Part shown: piece by piece, positions 24,470 to 33,107 of the stretch
Numbering within the stretch: the first letter of the stretch is position 1
How the letters are laid out: the number at the start of each line of letters is the position of its first letter
Origin: Gemmatimonas sp.
GTDB lineage: Bacteria; Gemmatimonadota; Gemmatimonadetes; Gemmatimonadales; Gemmatimonadaceae
Direction: 5' to 3'
DNA length: 64,000 nt
NCBI RefSeq assembly: GCF_031426495.1
Contig: NZ_JANPLK010000043.1
Span: forward strand, 1 to 64,000
Made by a program: the position numbers and the translations under genes
Notes under the pieces: generated by a model
Told to the model about the DNA's origin: nothing
What the model saw: only the letters and a program-made list of their open reading frames with translations
The model's database searches: none

Positions 24470-25317
24470 CGCAACCACGCCTCGAGCGCGGTCGCGGCGT
24501 CGGTCTTGTCGTCGCGGTACTTCACGATCACGGGCGTCTGCAGCGACAGCCCCTGCGCCTCGCCGAACGCCGAGCTGACGCGACGCGCACCGGGCACGAC
24601 CACCGCGCCTTCGGGAATGATCAACGGCTGGTCGGCGGTGGCGCGGTGCACTGTTTCTTTCACGAGGTCGTACACCGGCGTGCCGCGCGTGAGAATCACG
24701 CCGGCGCCCAGCACAGCTTTCGCCCGCACCACGGTGCCTTCGTACACCCCGCAGTTTCCGCCGACGATCACATCGTCCTCGATGACGACGGGGGACGCGT
24801 TGATCGGCTCCAGCACGCCGCCGATCTGCGCCGCCGCACTCAGGTGCACCCGCTCGCCGATCTGCGCGCATGATCCAACCAGGGCGTGCGAATCGACCAT
24901 CGTGCCGCGACCGACATATGCACCGACGTTGATGTACATCGGCGGCATGCAGACGACGTTCGGCGCGAGGTACGCACCACGCCGCACCGTGGAACCACCG
25001 GGCACGATGCGCACCTGATTCTCGACGCGGAACTCACGCGTGGGATACGTGTGCTTGTCGAGGAAGTGGAACGGCGCCTGCCCTGGCATCTCGATCACAC
25101 GACCGATGCGGAAGCCGAGGAGGATGGCGCGCTTCACCCACGGCACCGCGTGCCATGTCCCGTCTGCGTCGCGCCGCGCCGCTCGAATCTCACCGCGCTC
25201 CATCAGCGCCAATGCGTGATCGAACAGCGTCTGCGCGTCGGACGGTAGTGCCGCGCCGCCATCGAGCAGGTGCGGATCGTTGAAGCGCGATTCGAGATCG
25301 GTCAGCGAGAAGGCCAT
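24466..25317 (-). CDS. dapD: Tetrahydrodipicolinate N-succinyltransferase
   Basis: 283 residues. It transfers succinyl from succinyl-CoA to tetrahydrodipicolinate, the first committed step of the succinylase branch of lysine/DAP synthesis. The N-terminal helical part is followed by a left-handed beta-helix with hexapeptide repeats (GAYVGRGTMVDSHALVGSCA, GGNCGVYEGTVV). It fits the downstream dapE and rules out a DapH-type acetylase as the sole route. Confidence 0.95.
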   Translation of the reverse strand: MAFSLTDLESRFNDPHLLDGGAALPSDAQTLFDHALALMERGEIRAARRDADGTWHAVPWVKRAILLGFRIGRVIEMPGQAPFHFLDKHTYPTREFRVENQVRIVPGGSTVRRGAYLAPNVVCMPPMYINVGAYVGRGTMVDSHALVGSCAQIGERVHLSAAAQIGGVLEPINASPVVIEDDVIVGGNCGVYEGTVVRAKAVLGAGVILTRGTPVYDLVKETVHRATADQPLIIPEGAVVVPGARRVSSAFGEAQGLSLQTPVIVKYRDDKTDAATALEAWLR

Positions 25318-25359
25318 GAGAACAGAATCGGGTAGAAGTGAAGATCGACGGGTGCGACG

Positions 25360-26250
25360 TTACGCCGCGAGGGCGCCGGCCTGCACGAGCGCCGCGCGAA
25401 GCAGTGGGTGGTGTGTCGCGAGCAGCGGAACCAGCGGCAGGCGCAGCTGGTTCCGCATACGTCCCATCATCGCGAGCATCGCCTTTGCCGGAATGGGATT
25501 CGACTCGATAAAGGCGGCATGCGTGACCGGCGCCAGCACGGCATCGAGACGCCGAGCGTCCGCCAGATCGCCACGCGCCATTGCCTCGCAGAGAGCCGAC
25601 ATCACGGCCGGAACAACATTGGAAATCACCGAGATGACGCCGTCGCCTCCATGCGCCATGACACTGAGCGTGAGCCCGTCGTCGCCGGACAGCACGGCGA
25701 AATGCTCGGGTCGTTCACGAAGGATCTGCGTGATCTGCGCAAGGTTGCCCGATGCTTCCTTCACGGCGACGAAGCGCGGATCTGCCGCGAGTTCCAGACA
25801 GCTGCTGGCCTCGAGATTGATCGCCGTGCGACCGGGCACGTTGTAGATCACGATCGGCAGGTCGCACGCGTCGGCGATGGCGCGGAAGTGCGCGAGCATC
25901 GCACGCTGCGGCGGCCTGTTGTACATCGGCGTGACATGCAACAGGTGCGTGGCACCGATCGATTTCATCTCGAGCGACGTCGCGATCGCGCGCTGCGTAT
26001 CGTTCGAGCCGGCGCCGGCAATCACCGGCACGCGCCCGTTCACTTGCTCCACGGTGATCTCGACCACGCGACGATGCTCCGCCGGCGCGAGCGTGACCGC
26101 CTCCCCCGTCGAGCCGCACGGTATCACCATGTGCACCCCTTCCGTGACCTGCCACTCGACAAATGCCCGGAGGGACACTTCGTCGATGGAACCATCCGCC
26201 AGGAATGGCGTGACGAGTGCGGTACCGCACCCGAAGAGCCGCTGCGCCAT
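25360..26250 (-). CDS. dapA: 4-hydroxy-tetrahydrodipicolinate synthase
   Basis: 296-residue TIM barrel that condenses pyruvate with aspartate semialdehyde. PCGSTGEAVTL, VIYNVPGRTAI (catalytic Tyr) and FVAVKEASG (Schiff-base Lys) are present. It sits between dapB and dapD. Confidence 0.96.
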   Translation of the reverse strand: MAQRLFGCGTALVTPFLADGSIDEVSLRAFVEWQVTEGVHMVIPCGSTGEAVTLAPAEHRRVVEITVEQVNGRVPVIAGAGSNDTQRAIATSLEMKSIGATHLLHVTPMYNRPPQRAMLAHFRAIADACDLPIVIYNVPGRTAINLEASSCLELAADPRFVAVKEASGNLAQITQILRERPEHFAVLSGDDGLTLSVMAHGGDGVISVISNVVPAVMSALCEAMARGDLADARRLDAVLAPVTHAAFIESNPIPAKAMLAMMGRMRNQLRLPLVPLLATHHPLLRAALVQAGALAA

Positions 26251-26270
26251 CGTCGTTCCGCGCTGAGAGG

Positions 26271-27017
26271 TCAGGACATCGCCTGGCTCGATGCCAGGAC
26301 GTCACGCATCGTGTACACCCCGGGCGCGCGCGCGCCCGCGAGCCACCGGGCTGCCGTAAGCGCGCCGTCGGCGAACACGCGCCTATCGCGCGCCTCATGC
26401 ACGAGACGAATCTGCTCGAAGGGAGCATCGAAGATGATCTCGTGCGTGCCCGGCACCGAGCCGGTGCGGACGCTGGTGATCGGCACCTCACGCCCGAGCC
26501 CCTCGCGCAAACGGTCGGCGATGGCGATGCCGGTTCCCGAGGGCGCATCGAGCTTCGCCATGTGGTGCGTCTCGATCACGTGCGCGTCGAACCCAGACAC
26601 CTGTCGCGCGCGTTGGGCCGCGTCTTCCGCCATCGCGAGAAACAGCTGCACGCCGATGCTGAAGTTTGGCGACCACAGGGCGGCACACTGTGCCTCACGC
26701 GCCGCGGCCTCGACCGCCGGCAATTGCGCCGACCATCCGGTGGTGCCGATGACCACAGGGCACCGCACACCAAGCAGCACGATGGCGTTGGCTACCGACG
26801 ACTCCGGCGTCGTAAACTCGATGGCGACCTGCGCGCCGTGCAGATCGGCGGCCGTGATCCCGTTCGACATCTCAGCCGCATCAAGGCGAGCCACGACCGT
26901 GCAGCCCCGCTCGGGAGCCAGCGCGTCAAGCGCGTGCCCCATGCGTCCCATGCCGATCAGCGCCACGCGCACCGGCAGACCGACGGTCGGTGCGCCGACT
27001 GTGGATGGGATGCTCAT
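26271..27017 (-). CDS. dapB: 4-hydroxy-tetrahydrodipicolinate reductase
   Basis: 248 residues. The N-terminal VALIGMGRMGHAL is the NAD(P)H fold and ETHHMAKLDAPSGTG is the diagnostic active-site block. The ATG overlaps the lysC stop (ATGA). Confidence 0.95.
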   Translation of the reverse strand: MSIPSTVGAPTVGLPVRVALIGMGRMGHALDALAPERGCTVVARLDAAEMSNGITAADLHGAQVAIEFTTPESSVANAIVLLGVRCPVVIGTTGWSAQLPAVEAAAREAQCAALWSPNFSIGVQLFLAMAEDAAQRARQVSGFDAHVIETHHMAKLDAPSGTGIAIADRLREGLGREVPITSVRTGSVPGTHEIIFDAPFEQIRLVHEARDRRVFADGALTAARWLAGARAPGVYTMRDVLASSQAMS

Positions 27018-28369
27018 GACGACCGCTCGAAGAATGCGGCGTGCAGTCGCTGCATGGCCGGCACTACCTGCTCGTCGTCGATCACCAGTGTGAAGTTGAT
27101 ACCGGTGGCACTGAGCGACGCCATGTACACCGGAATCGGTCCGAGGGCGATCAGCGCGTCGGCGATCGCCCGGCTGCCGTCGGCAATCCCGGCGCCGACA
27201 ATGGCCACGATGCCGCTACGACGTTCCACCGCCACGTCGCCGAACGCCGCGAGATCCTGCAGAATGGCGCCAAGATTCGTGGCATCGTCGAGCGTCACCG
27301 ACACCGACACTTCTGAGGTCGTCACCACGTCAACGGAGGTGCGATGCGTTTCGAACACCTCGAACACACGACGCAGGAAGCCCGGTGCCAGCAGCATGCG
27401 CGAGGAGCGAAGCTTCACGAGCGTCGTGCTGCGCTTGCCCGCGATCGCACGCACAGGAAGTCGGGGGGCGTCGAATGCGATCATGGTACCCTTCCCTTCC
27501 GGCTTGCGCGAATTGAACACGAACACCGGGATACCACGCTGCACCGCCGGCGCAATCGTGGCGGGATGCAGCACTTTCGCGCCGAACGCGGCAAGTTCCG
27601 CCGCCTCGTCGAAGCTGATCCGCTCGATCAGCTGCGCACCGGGAATGACACGCGGATCGGCCGTCAACATGCCGTCCACGTCCGTCCAGATCTCGATCGC
27701 CGTCGCGTCGATGGCCGCCCCGATCAGCGACGCCGTATAGTCCGACCCACCGCGGCCCAGCGTCGTGGTCACGCGCCCGGGTGCCGACCCGACAAAGCCG
27801 CCCATCACAGGAATCTTTCCCTGCTGCAGGAGCGGGAGGAGATGTTCCTGCGTCGCGAGCGCGATGGCCTCGACATCGGGCTCGGCGCGCGTGAAAAAAT
27901 CGTTTGTCTTCATCACATCGCGCGCATCGATCCAGACGGACGGATACCCACGCTGTCGGAATGCCGCGGCGACGATCTGCGACGAGAGCAGCTCGCCGAT
28001 CGCCGCCACCGTATCGAGTGAGCGCGGCGTGAGATAACCCAGCGTCCGGAAGGCTTCCGCCAGATGCGCCAGCTCATCGAAGCTGGCGCTGATCTCGAGG
28101 GCCAACTCGACGGCTTCCGGCGCACCGCCCAGCAGCGCCTGTACCTCGCGCAAATGGCGATCGCGTAGCTGTTCGACCAGCTGCAGCGCGCCGAGCAACT
28201 CACCACCCGCCGCCTTGTGCGCGACATCGAGCAGGACGTTGGTGGCGCCACCCAGCGCCGAGACCACCACCACTGGACCGCTGGACTGCTTGCTGACGAT
28301 GACGTCGACCACGCGGTTGATCGCGGCGGCATCGGCCACCGAGGTGCCGCCGAACTTGGCGACGATCAC
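27014..28369 (-). CDS. lysC: Aspartate kinase (monofunctional, ThrA/MetL/LysC type)
   Basis: 451 residues. Phosphorylates aspartate as the first step of the aspartate family. It starts with the IVAKFGGTSVADA signature, and GRGGSDYTASLIGAA is the kinase core. Two C-terminal ACT domains (about residues 310-445) are the likely site of lysine feedback. It starts with GTG overlapping the asd stop (GTGA). Confidence 0.95.
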   Translation of the reverse strand: MIVAKFGGTSVADAAAINRVVDVIVSKQSSGPVVVVSALGGATNVLLDVAHKAAGGELLGALQLVEQLRDRHLREVQALLGGAPEAVELALEISASFDELAHLAEAFRTLGYLTPRSLDTVAAIGELLSSQIVAAAFRQRGYPSVWIDARDVMKTNDFFTRAEPDVEAIALATQEHLLPLLQQGKIPVMGGFVGSAPGRVTTTLGRGGSDYTASLIGAAIDATAIEIWTDVDGMLTADPRVIPGAQLIERISFDEAAELAAFGAKVLHPATIAPAVQRGIPVFVFNSRKPEGKGTMIAFDAPRLPVRAIAGKRSTTLVKLRSSRMLLAPGFLRRVFEVFETHRTSVDVVTTSEVSVSVTLDDATNLGAILQDLAAFGDVAVERRSGIVAIVGAGIADGSRAIADALIALGPIPVYMASLSATGINFTLVIDDEQVVPAMQRLHAAFFERSS

Positions 28370-29442
28370 GACGCGACCAGCCCGTCGAGCTGACCGGTGG
28401 TCACCAATAGTTCGGCGTTGAGTATCGATCCGCCGGCGGCACCACGCACCACGTTGTGCGCCATGGCGACGAGTCGCAGGTCGAACAGCGTGTCCGCGCG
28501 CACGCGGCCAATAGTCACGGCCATGCCGTTGCCGGCGTTGACATCGCGACGCGCTTGCGGCCTATCCTGCTCGTCGCGCACGATCAGGGCCGGCACTGGC
28601 GCCGACGGCAGTCCCTGCACGGCGGAGAAGCCCTTCCAGGAGCGCAACGTCTCGAGGGCTTGCTCCGGCGTTGGCGCGCGTTCGAAGGCGACCGACATGC
28701 ACACGGTGTGGCCGTGTTCAACCGCGACGCGGTTGGCATGCGCACTCGTTACGATGGGCGCGGATACGATCGTCTCGCCGTTGTACGTGCCGAGCAGCTT
28801 CACGAGTTCCGTCTCGATCTTCGGCTCTTCATCGCCAATGTACGGAATGACGTTGCCAAGGATGTCGAGCGACGGCACGCCCGGATACCCGGCGCCCGAC
28901 ACGGCTTGCATGGTGGTGATAAACACCTTCGTGACACCGAACGCCGCATGCAACGGCGCCAGCGCCAGTGCCGCGACGGTGACCGCGCAGTTCGCGTTGG
29001 TGACGATGCCTCCGGGCCATCCGCGGTTGGCGCGCTGCTGGGTGAGCAGCTCGAGGTGATCCCCGTTCACTTCGGGAATCACGAGCGGCACGTCGGATTC
29101 CATCCGGTAGTTCTTCGCGTTGCTGAGCACGAGCCGCCCTGCGGCCGCAAAGGCAGCCTCCACCTCACCGGCGACCGACGAGTCGAGCGCAGAGAACACG
29201 ATTGGCGCGCTCACCTGCTCCGGCGTGCACGCTTTCACCTCGAGACCAGCGACCGCCGATGGCATCGTGCCTTCGAGCCAACGGGTCGCGGTGGCGTACG
29301 ATTTGCCGGCGCTGCGCTCCGAAGCTGCGACTTCGACGAGATCGAACCAGGGGTGGCCTTCGAGCAGGCGGATGAAGGCCTGGCCGACGGCGCCGGTCGC
29401 GCCGAGAACGGCGACCGGCCAGCGTGTCACGGGCGTGTTCAT
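28366..29442 (-). CDS. asd: Aspartate-semialdehyde dehydrogenase (archaeal/fungal-type)
   Basis: 358 residues. The NADP loop is LGATGAVGQAFIRLL and the active-site Cys is in TNANCAVTVAALALAPL. SNAKNYRMESDVPLVIPEVN is characteristic of the archaeal/yeast Hom2 branch rather than the enteric one. The ATG at 29442 overlaps the dapE-like stop (ATGA). Confidence 0.94.
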   Translation of the reverse strand: MNTPVTRWPVAVLGATGAVGQAFIRLLEGHPWFDLVEVAASERSAGKSYATATRWLEGTMPSAVAGLEVKACTPEQVSAPIVFSALDSSVAGEVEAAFAAAGRLVLSNAKNYRMESDVPLVIPEVNGDHLELLTQQRANRGWPGGIVTNANCAVTVAALALAPLHAAFGVTKVFITTMQAVSGAGYPGVPSLDILGNVIPYIGDEEPKIETELVKLLGTYNGETIVSAPIVTSAHANRVAVEHGHTVCMSVAFERAPTPEQALETLRSWKGFSAVQGLPSAPVPALIVRDEQDRPQARRDVNAGNGMAVTIGRVRADTLFDLRLVAMAHNVVRGAAGGSILNAELLVTTGQLDGLVAS

Positions 29443-30431
29443 GCGAGCAGAGTGCGGACGATTCGTTCGTAAGCGCCGACGGACGCTTCGAGTTCCACCA
29501 CATCGATGTATTCGATGGGCGTGTGGGCCACGTGGATGGATCCCGGGCCGAACAACAGCGGCGTCCCCCAGCGATCGAGTAGCGGGATGTCGCTCGTGTA
29601 TGCAACGGGCATCACCTCGAAGCCGTTGAGCACGTGGAAATACTGCGCAGGGATGTGCGAGCCCCAGATCAACTCGGCGCGTGTGCCTGCCCACTCGGTG
29701 AACGCCTGCTTCACCGGGGCAATGTCGCCAACGAGGCGAATCATGATCTCGGCTTCAGCGAGTCCCGGGACGATGTTGGCCTCGGTGCCCGCGCGCAGGA
29801 CGCCGATGTTGTAGGTGGTCTCGCCGAGAATGGGATCGACGGGAAGCTCCAGATCGCGCAGTTGCGGGAGCAGATCGAGCAGCGGTTCGAGCGCGCTGCT
29901 GCCCAAGTGCGCATAGGCGGAGTGCGCCTCGCGTCCGCGCACCCGCACGATGACGCGCTGCGCGCCTTTGCAACCCGACGCGAGCTTGCTCTCAGTCGGC
30001 TCGCCATTCACCAGGAATCTGCTGGTGGCTGGCAGGCGGTTCGCGGCGCGCGCGCCTGGCGACCCTTTCTCCTCACCGACCACGAAGAGCAAGTCGACGC
30101 GCTCCTCGCCTGCATCGGCTAATCGCTGGGCGGCGATCATCATGGCCGCCGCGATGCCTTTCGCATCGGAGGACCCGCGACCGTAGAGCCGATTGCCCTC
30201 GAGTCGAGGCGGTACGTAGGGCGGAACGGTGTCGAGGTGCGTGGAGAGCGTCACCCCGCCACCGCGGAGGGTGGCCCAGACATTCGAGCGACCCGGCTCG
30301 ACTTCCTGGAGTGACACGTTCCAGCCACGCGCGATGAGCCAGCGCGCGACGAGATCCACCGCGTCCCGTTCGCGGCCGGTGGTGGATTCGACGGAGAGTA
30401 ATTCGGTAGCGAGCGTGACGACGTCGGACAT
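29439..30431 (-). CDS. dapE: M20 family metallopeptidase, probable succinyl-diaminopimelate desuccinylase
   Basis: 330 residues of the M20/ArgE/DapE family. LSTHLDTVPP supplies the first zinc ligand, GRGSSDAKGI the bridging Asp, and VVGEEKGSPGA the catalytic Glu. Its position first in an asd-lysC-dapB-dapA-dapD run argues for DapE, but ArgE or LysK activity cannot be excluded from sequence alone. The ATG at 30431 is the first in frame apart from a TTG at 30446. Confidence 0.85.
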   Translation of the reverse strand: MSDVVTLATELLSVESTTGRERDAVDLVARWLIARGWNVSLQEVEPGRSNVWATLRGGGVTLSTHLDTVPPYVPPRLEGNRLYGRGSSDAKGIAAAMMIAAQRLADAGEERVDLLFVVGEEKGSPGARAANRLPATSRFLVNGEPTESKLASGCKGAQRVIVRVRGREAHSAYAHLGSSALEPLLDLLPQLRDLELPVDPILGETTYNIGVLRAGTEANIVPGLAEAEIMIRLVGDIAPVKQAFTEWAGTRAELIWGSHIPAQYFHVLNGFEVMPVAYTSDIPLLDRWGTPLLFGPGSIHVAHTPIEYIDVVELEASVGAYERIVRTLLA

Positions 30432-30463
30432 AGCCGAAACATACAATCGACGCCGCTCGCCTC

Positions 30464-30685
30464 CTACTGCATGAACTCGGCGATCGTCTTAGACAGCGTC
30501 GCGTCGTCCATGTCGTCGTCCCAGCCCGGGGCCACCAGTGCAATCACCCGCTCGGCCCCTGAGTTGCACTCGATCGCCACCGTGTCGGCGGGGAGCGCCG
30601 AGGCCGCGTCGCGCTGATCGACCGGCACTTCCGGCAATTCGAGGCAAATCCATGTGGTACCGCGCGGGTCGCGCACTGTTCGCAT
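30464..30685 (-). CDS. Small hypothetical protein upstream of dapE
   Basis: 73 residues, acidic, with motifs TWICLELPEVP, VAIECNSGAERVIALV and a C-terminal DDDMDDATLSKTIAEFM. The ATG has GGAG about 6 nt upstream. It ends 32 bp before the dapE start on the same strand, so it is probably the first gene of the lysine operon. No family was recognised. Confidence 0.6.
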   Translation of the reverse strand: MRTVRDPRGTTWICLELPEVPVDQRDAASALPADTVAIECNSGAERVIALVAPGWDDDMDDATLSKTIAEFMQ

Positions 30686-30776
30686 CTGGGCTCCAGGCCA
30701 TTGGGAGTACTCGGTCTACGCGAAAATCTCGCACGGGCGACGACATACAGCGCGCGTGAGAGTGACGACGGCAACG

Positions 30777-30861
30777 TACCCGGAGCGGGACTCGAACCCG
30801 CACGCCTTTGTGAGGCAGGAGATTTTAAGTCTCACGCGTCTACCGGTTTCGCCATCCGGGT
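30777..30861 (-). tRNA. tRNA-Leu (UAA)
   Basis: 85 nt. The acceptor arm ACCCGGA pairs with TCCGGGT, the D-arm is GGCGAAACCGGTAGACGC and the T-arm is GCGGGTTCGAGTCCCGC. A long variable arm (type II) is present and the anticodon loop CTTAAAA gives anticodon UAA. CCA is not encoded. It closely resembles E. coli leuZ. Confidence 0.95.
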
Positions 30862-30885
30862 ATCGCGCCGTCGTCGGCTCCCCGT

Positions 30886-30916
30886 CGCAGTACGACCGCA
30901 CTGCGATCGTACTGCG
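30886..30916. repeat. 10-bp perfect inverted repeat upstream of tRNA-Leu
   Basis: The arms CGCAGTACGA and TCGTACTGCG are identical palindrome halves with an 11-nt spacer. The repeat lies 25-55 bp upstream of the tRNA 5' end, where its promoter should be. It may be an operator or a stem-loop. Confidence 0.5.
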
Positions 30917-30957
30917 CGGGTGATCCTCAGAGCTTAGTGCGCCCGGCGGTGCAACGC

Positions 30958-30987
30958 AAAACGGGAACGCCGAAGCGCTCCCGTTTT
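30958..30987 (-). terminator. Rho-independent terminator after tRNA-Gly
   Basis: AAAACGGGA and TCCCGTTTT pair with an inner CG/CG pair, ending in a U-tract (TTTTG) on the minus strand. It separates the two tRNA genes. Confidence 0.85.
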
Positions 30988-31029
30988 ACGACACTGCAGG
31001 GTGCCGTGTGCACCAGCAACACCGATCAG

Positions 31030-31102
31030 AGCGGGAAACGGGACTCGAACCCGCGACCCCAACCTTGGCAAGGTTGTGCTCTACCAACTGAGCTATTCCC
31101 GC
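31030..31102 (-). tRNA. tRNA-Gly (GCC)
   Basis: 73 nt. The acceptor GCGGGAA pairs with TTCCCGC and the discriminator is U, as in E. coli tRNA-Gly. The D-arm is AGCTCAGTTGGTAGAGC, the anticodon loop TTGCCAA gives GCC, and the T-arm is GCGGGTTCGAGTCCCGT. CCA is not encoded. Confidence 0.97.
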
Positions 31103-31111
31103 ACAGACCGG

Positions 31112-31140
31112 ATTTTAGCAGGGTGGCCTGACGCGGACAA
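31112..31140 (-). promoter_or_regulatory. Sigma70-type promoter of tRNA-Gly
   Basis: TTGTCC (31135-31140), 17 nt spacer, TAAAAT (31112-31117), ending 9 nt from the tRNA 5' end. Confidence 0.75.
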
Positions 31141-31154
31141 GCGGCGCGAGGCAA

Positions 31155-32954
31155 TCACGCCCGAAGTCCCAGTGCGTGTGCGGCGTACCAGACGGTGTGA
31201 GCCAGGAGTCCGGCCAGCGCGGCGTCACCGCCATTGCTGAGCGCACGTCCCTCGGCATCCACGAATTCGGCGGCGATCCCGTTGTCGAGGGGTGCCCGAC
31301 GGAGCCACGCCAACACCTCCTGTGCCTCCGGGCCCAGTAGACGCGCGATCTGCGGTAACAGCGCCGTCGCTTCGGGAGCGGCACCCTCGGCGCGCAGCGC
31401 GCGGACCGAGCGGCGATACAGCGAATCATCCCGATCGAGGGCTTCGTAGAGCGGTAACCAGAGCAACGAGCCGACGGCATCGTCGTCGAGCGACGCGTTG
31501 CCCGTGAGGTCGACTGCGACGGCCAGCCGCGCCTTCTCACCGCGATCGACGGCAAAATGCCGTCGGATGGCCGCGCGTACGGCGGCCGGGTCTTCGACGC
31601 CCGCCGCCGCTTCCTCGTCGAGGGTCCGGCGAAACACATCCAAGGCGAGGGCAACGACCGCGTTCCCGTGCAACGTGAAGGGATACTTGGCGGGCGCGCC
31701 CGAGGGCATCACTTCGGTGGAATACAGCGGAACCCGTTCATCGCGGCGCGCCGTGATGTCCTCCGATGCGAGATACAACGTATCCGCGACGACAGGATCC
31801 TCCACGATCTGGTCGTCCTCCGAGTCGCGGATGTAGCGATCGGTGGCAATGGCAAACGCCGCCGGCCCCTCAATGCTGAATCCCGGCTGAAACAGTGTGC
31901 CGTCGATGTAATGCACGCCCTGACCGGGGGCGTAGCCATGCAGCTCGCAGGCGCGCACCAACAGTTCACGCGCCAAGCCCGTATCGGCCAACTGGACCGC
32001 GGGGAGCGTCCACATCAGCGCTTCCCAGTCGCGAACCGTGCAGCCCATCGAGTGCCAGGGAGCCCGCGACCGCACGAGGTAATAGTGTGCATCATCGAGG
32101 CCGCGCCCCACGCCGTAGAAGTACGCGAACAGCAAATTCCGGTTTACGATGCGATCCATCACATCGCTGCCGGTCGTCTGTTCGAGCGCCGACAGCGCTT
32201 CGCGGGTCGCCGTCAGCAACGCACGCCATCCGCGGCGCCGTAACACCGCAACCGTGGCCTGCGCCCCGTCACGCTCGGGGCCGACCGCAATGTAGAACGC
32301 GGCCTGCACGGCTCCATTCGCCGGCGCGATGAGTGTGCGCCGAATGGCGAACGGCCGGGAATCGCGCGAGGCTTCGGTGGGAACCTCGAGTGTCGCGGGT
32401 CCGTCGCTGCCGATCGCGATGGCGGCAAGACCCGGAATCGCCGCCCCCTCGAGCAACACCACATCATCGGGACCAATGCTGACCAGATGGTCGTCGTCGA
32501 AGGGGCGCGGGGTCCGCACGCGCTGCTGGCGATGGCCTAGTGCTCCCTCGAGCGCGATCTCCAAATCGACGTCAGTCGCCCCACGATTCTCCACGGCGAA
32601 CGTGTACACGGCGCCCGCCATGTCGGCGTCGCGGCCGTACGGCGCAAAGATGGTCCCGCGCACGACCAGGGAGCCGATCGTGCAGGTGAACGTCGGCAGC
32701 CAGCCCACCGCACGCTCCCAGGCGATGCCTTCGGCCGCGAGCACACGGACATTTCCGTCCACACGCAACACCGGCCCCATGAGCGGGGTACCCTGCCCCG
32801 ACATGAAATCCGGCGATCCGGCGAACTCGATCGCGGCCCGTGCTCCACGATGCAGCAGCCCGACCGCGTGAATCGCGCCGTCCGTCGGGTTGATACAAGG
32901 CAGGGTCAGCCAGTGATTTCCGGTGAGTTGCCAAGGGACAGGAGGAAGATGCAC
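31155..32954 (-). CDS. Glycosidase-like (alpha/alpha)6-barrel protein
   Basis: 599 residues, no signal peptide. The first 240 residues look like a beta-sandwich (GSLVVRGTIFAPYGRD, ENRGATDVDLEIALEGALG). The rest is helical, with ARELLVRACELHGYAPGQGV and RDWEALMWTLPAVQLAD. This layout fits six-hairpin glycosidases such as the amylo-alpha-1,6-glucosidase or GH15/GH125 folds. The exact family and catalytic acids could not be assigned. It starts with GTG at 32954 and is divergent from the outer-membrane gene. Confidence 0.55.
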   Translation of the reverse strand: MHLPPVPWQLTGNHWLTLPCINPTDGAIHAVGLLHRGARAAIEFAGSPDFMSGQGTPLMGPVLRVDGNVRVLAAEGIAWERAVGWLPTFTCTIGSLVVRGTIFAPYGRDADMAGAVYTFAVENRGATDVDLEIALEGALGHRQQRVRTPRPFDDDHLVSIGPDDVVLLEGAAIPGLAAIAIGSDGPATLEVPTEASRDSRPFAIRRTLIAPANGAVQAAFYIAVGPERDGAQATVAVLRRRGWRALLTATREALSALEQTTGSDVMDRIVNRNLLFAYFYGVGRGLDDAHYYLVRSRAPWHSMGCTVRDWEALMWTLPAVQLADTGLARELLVRACELHGYAPGQGVHYIDGTLFQPGFSIEGPAAFAIATDRYIRDSEDDQIVEDPVVADTLYLASEDITARRDERVPLYSTEVMPSGAPAKYPFTLHGNAVVALALDVFRRTLDEEAAAGVEDPAAVRAAIRRHFAVDRGEKARLAVAVDLTGNASLDDDAVGSLLWLPLYEALDRDDSLYRRSVRALRAEGAAPEATALLPQIARLLGPEAQEVLAWLRRAPLDNGIAAEFVDAEGRALSNGGDAALAGLLAHTVWYAAHALGLRA

Positions 32955-33107
32955 AGCACGCTCTCAAGTGACGGGACGAGGGGTTTCGTTGACGCCCCCT
33001 CTGATCAGGGCTAATCTAGCCGGTTCGGCGCACGACGCTTCCGACCGATGCCTGACGAGGGCGTCCGGCTGAGACGCGCTGCTTCACCTCGTACATGACA
33101 ACTCGCC

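Noticed and set aside
24470..24871. Upstream extension of the aroA-cmk frame
   Set aside because: It is the shadow of dapD; the GTG at 24469 with the GTGA overlap is the natural start.
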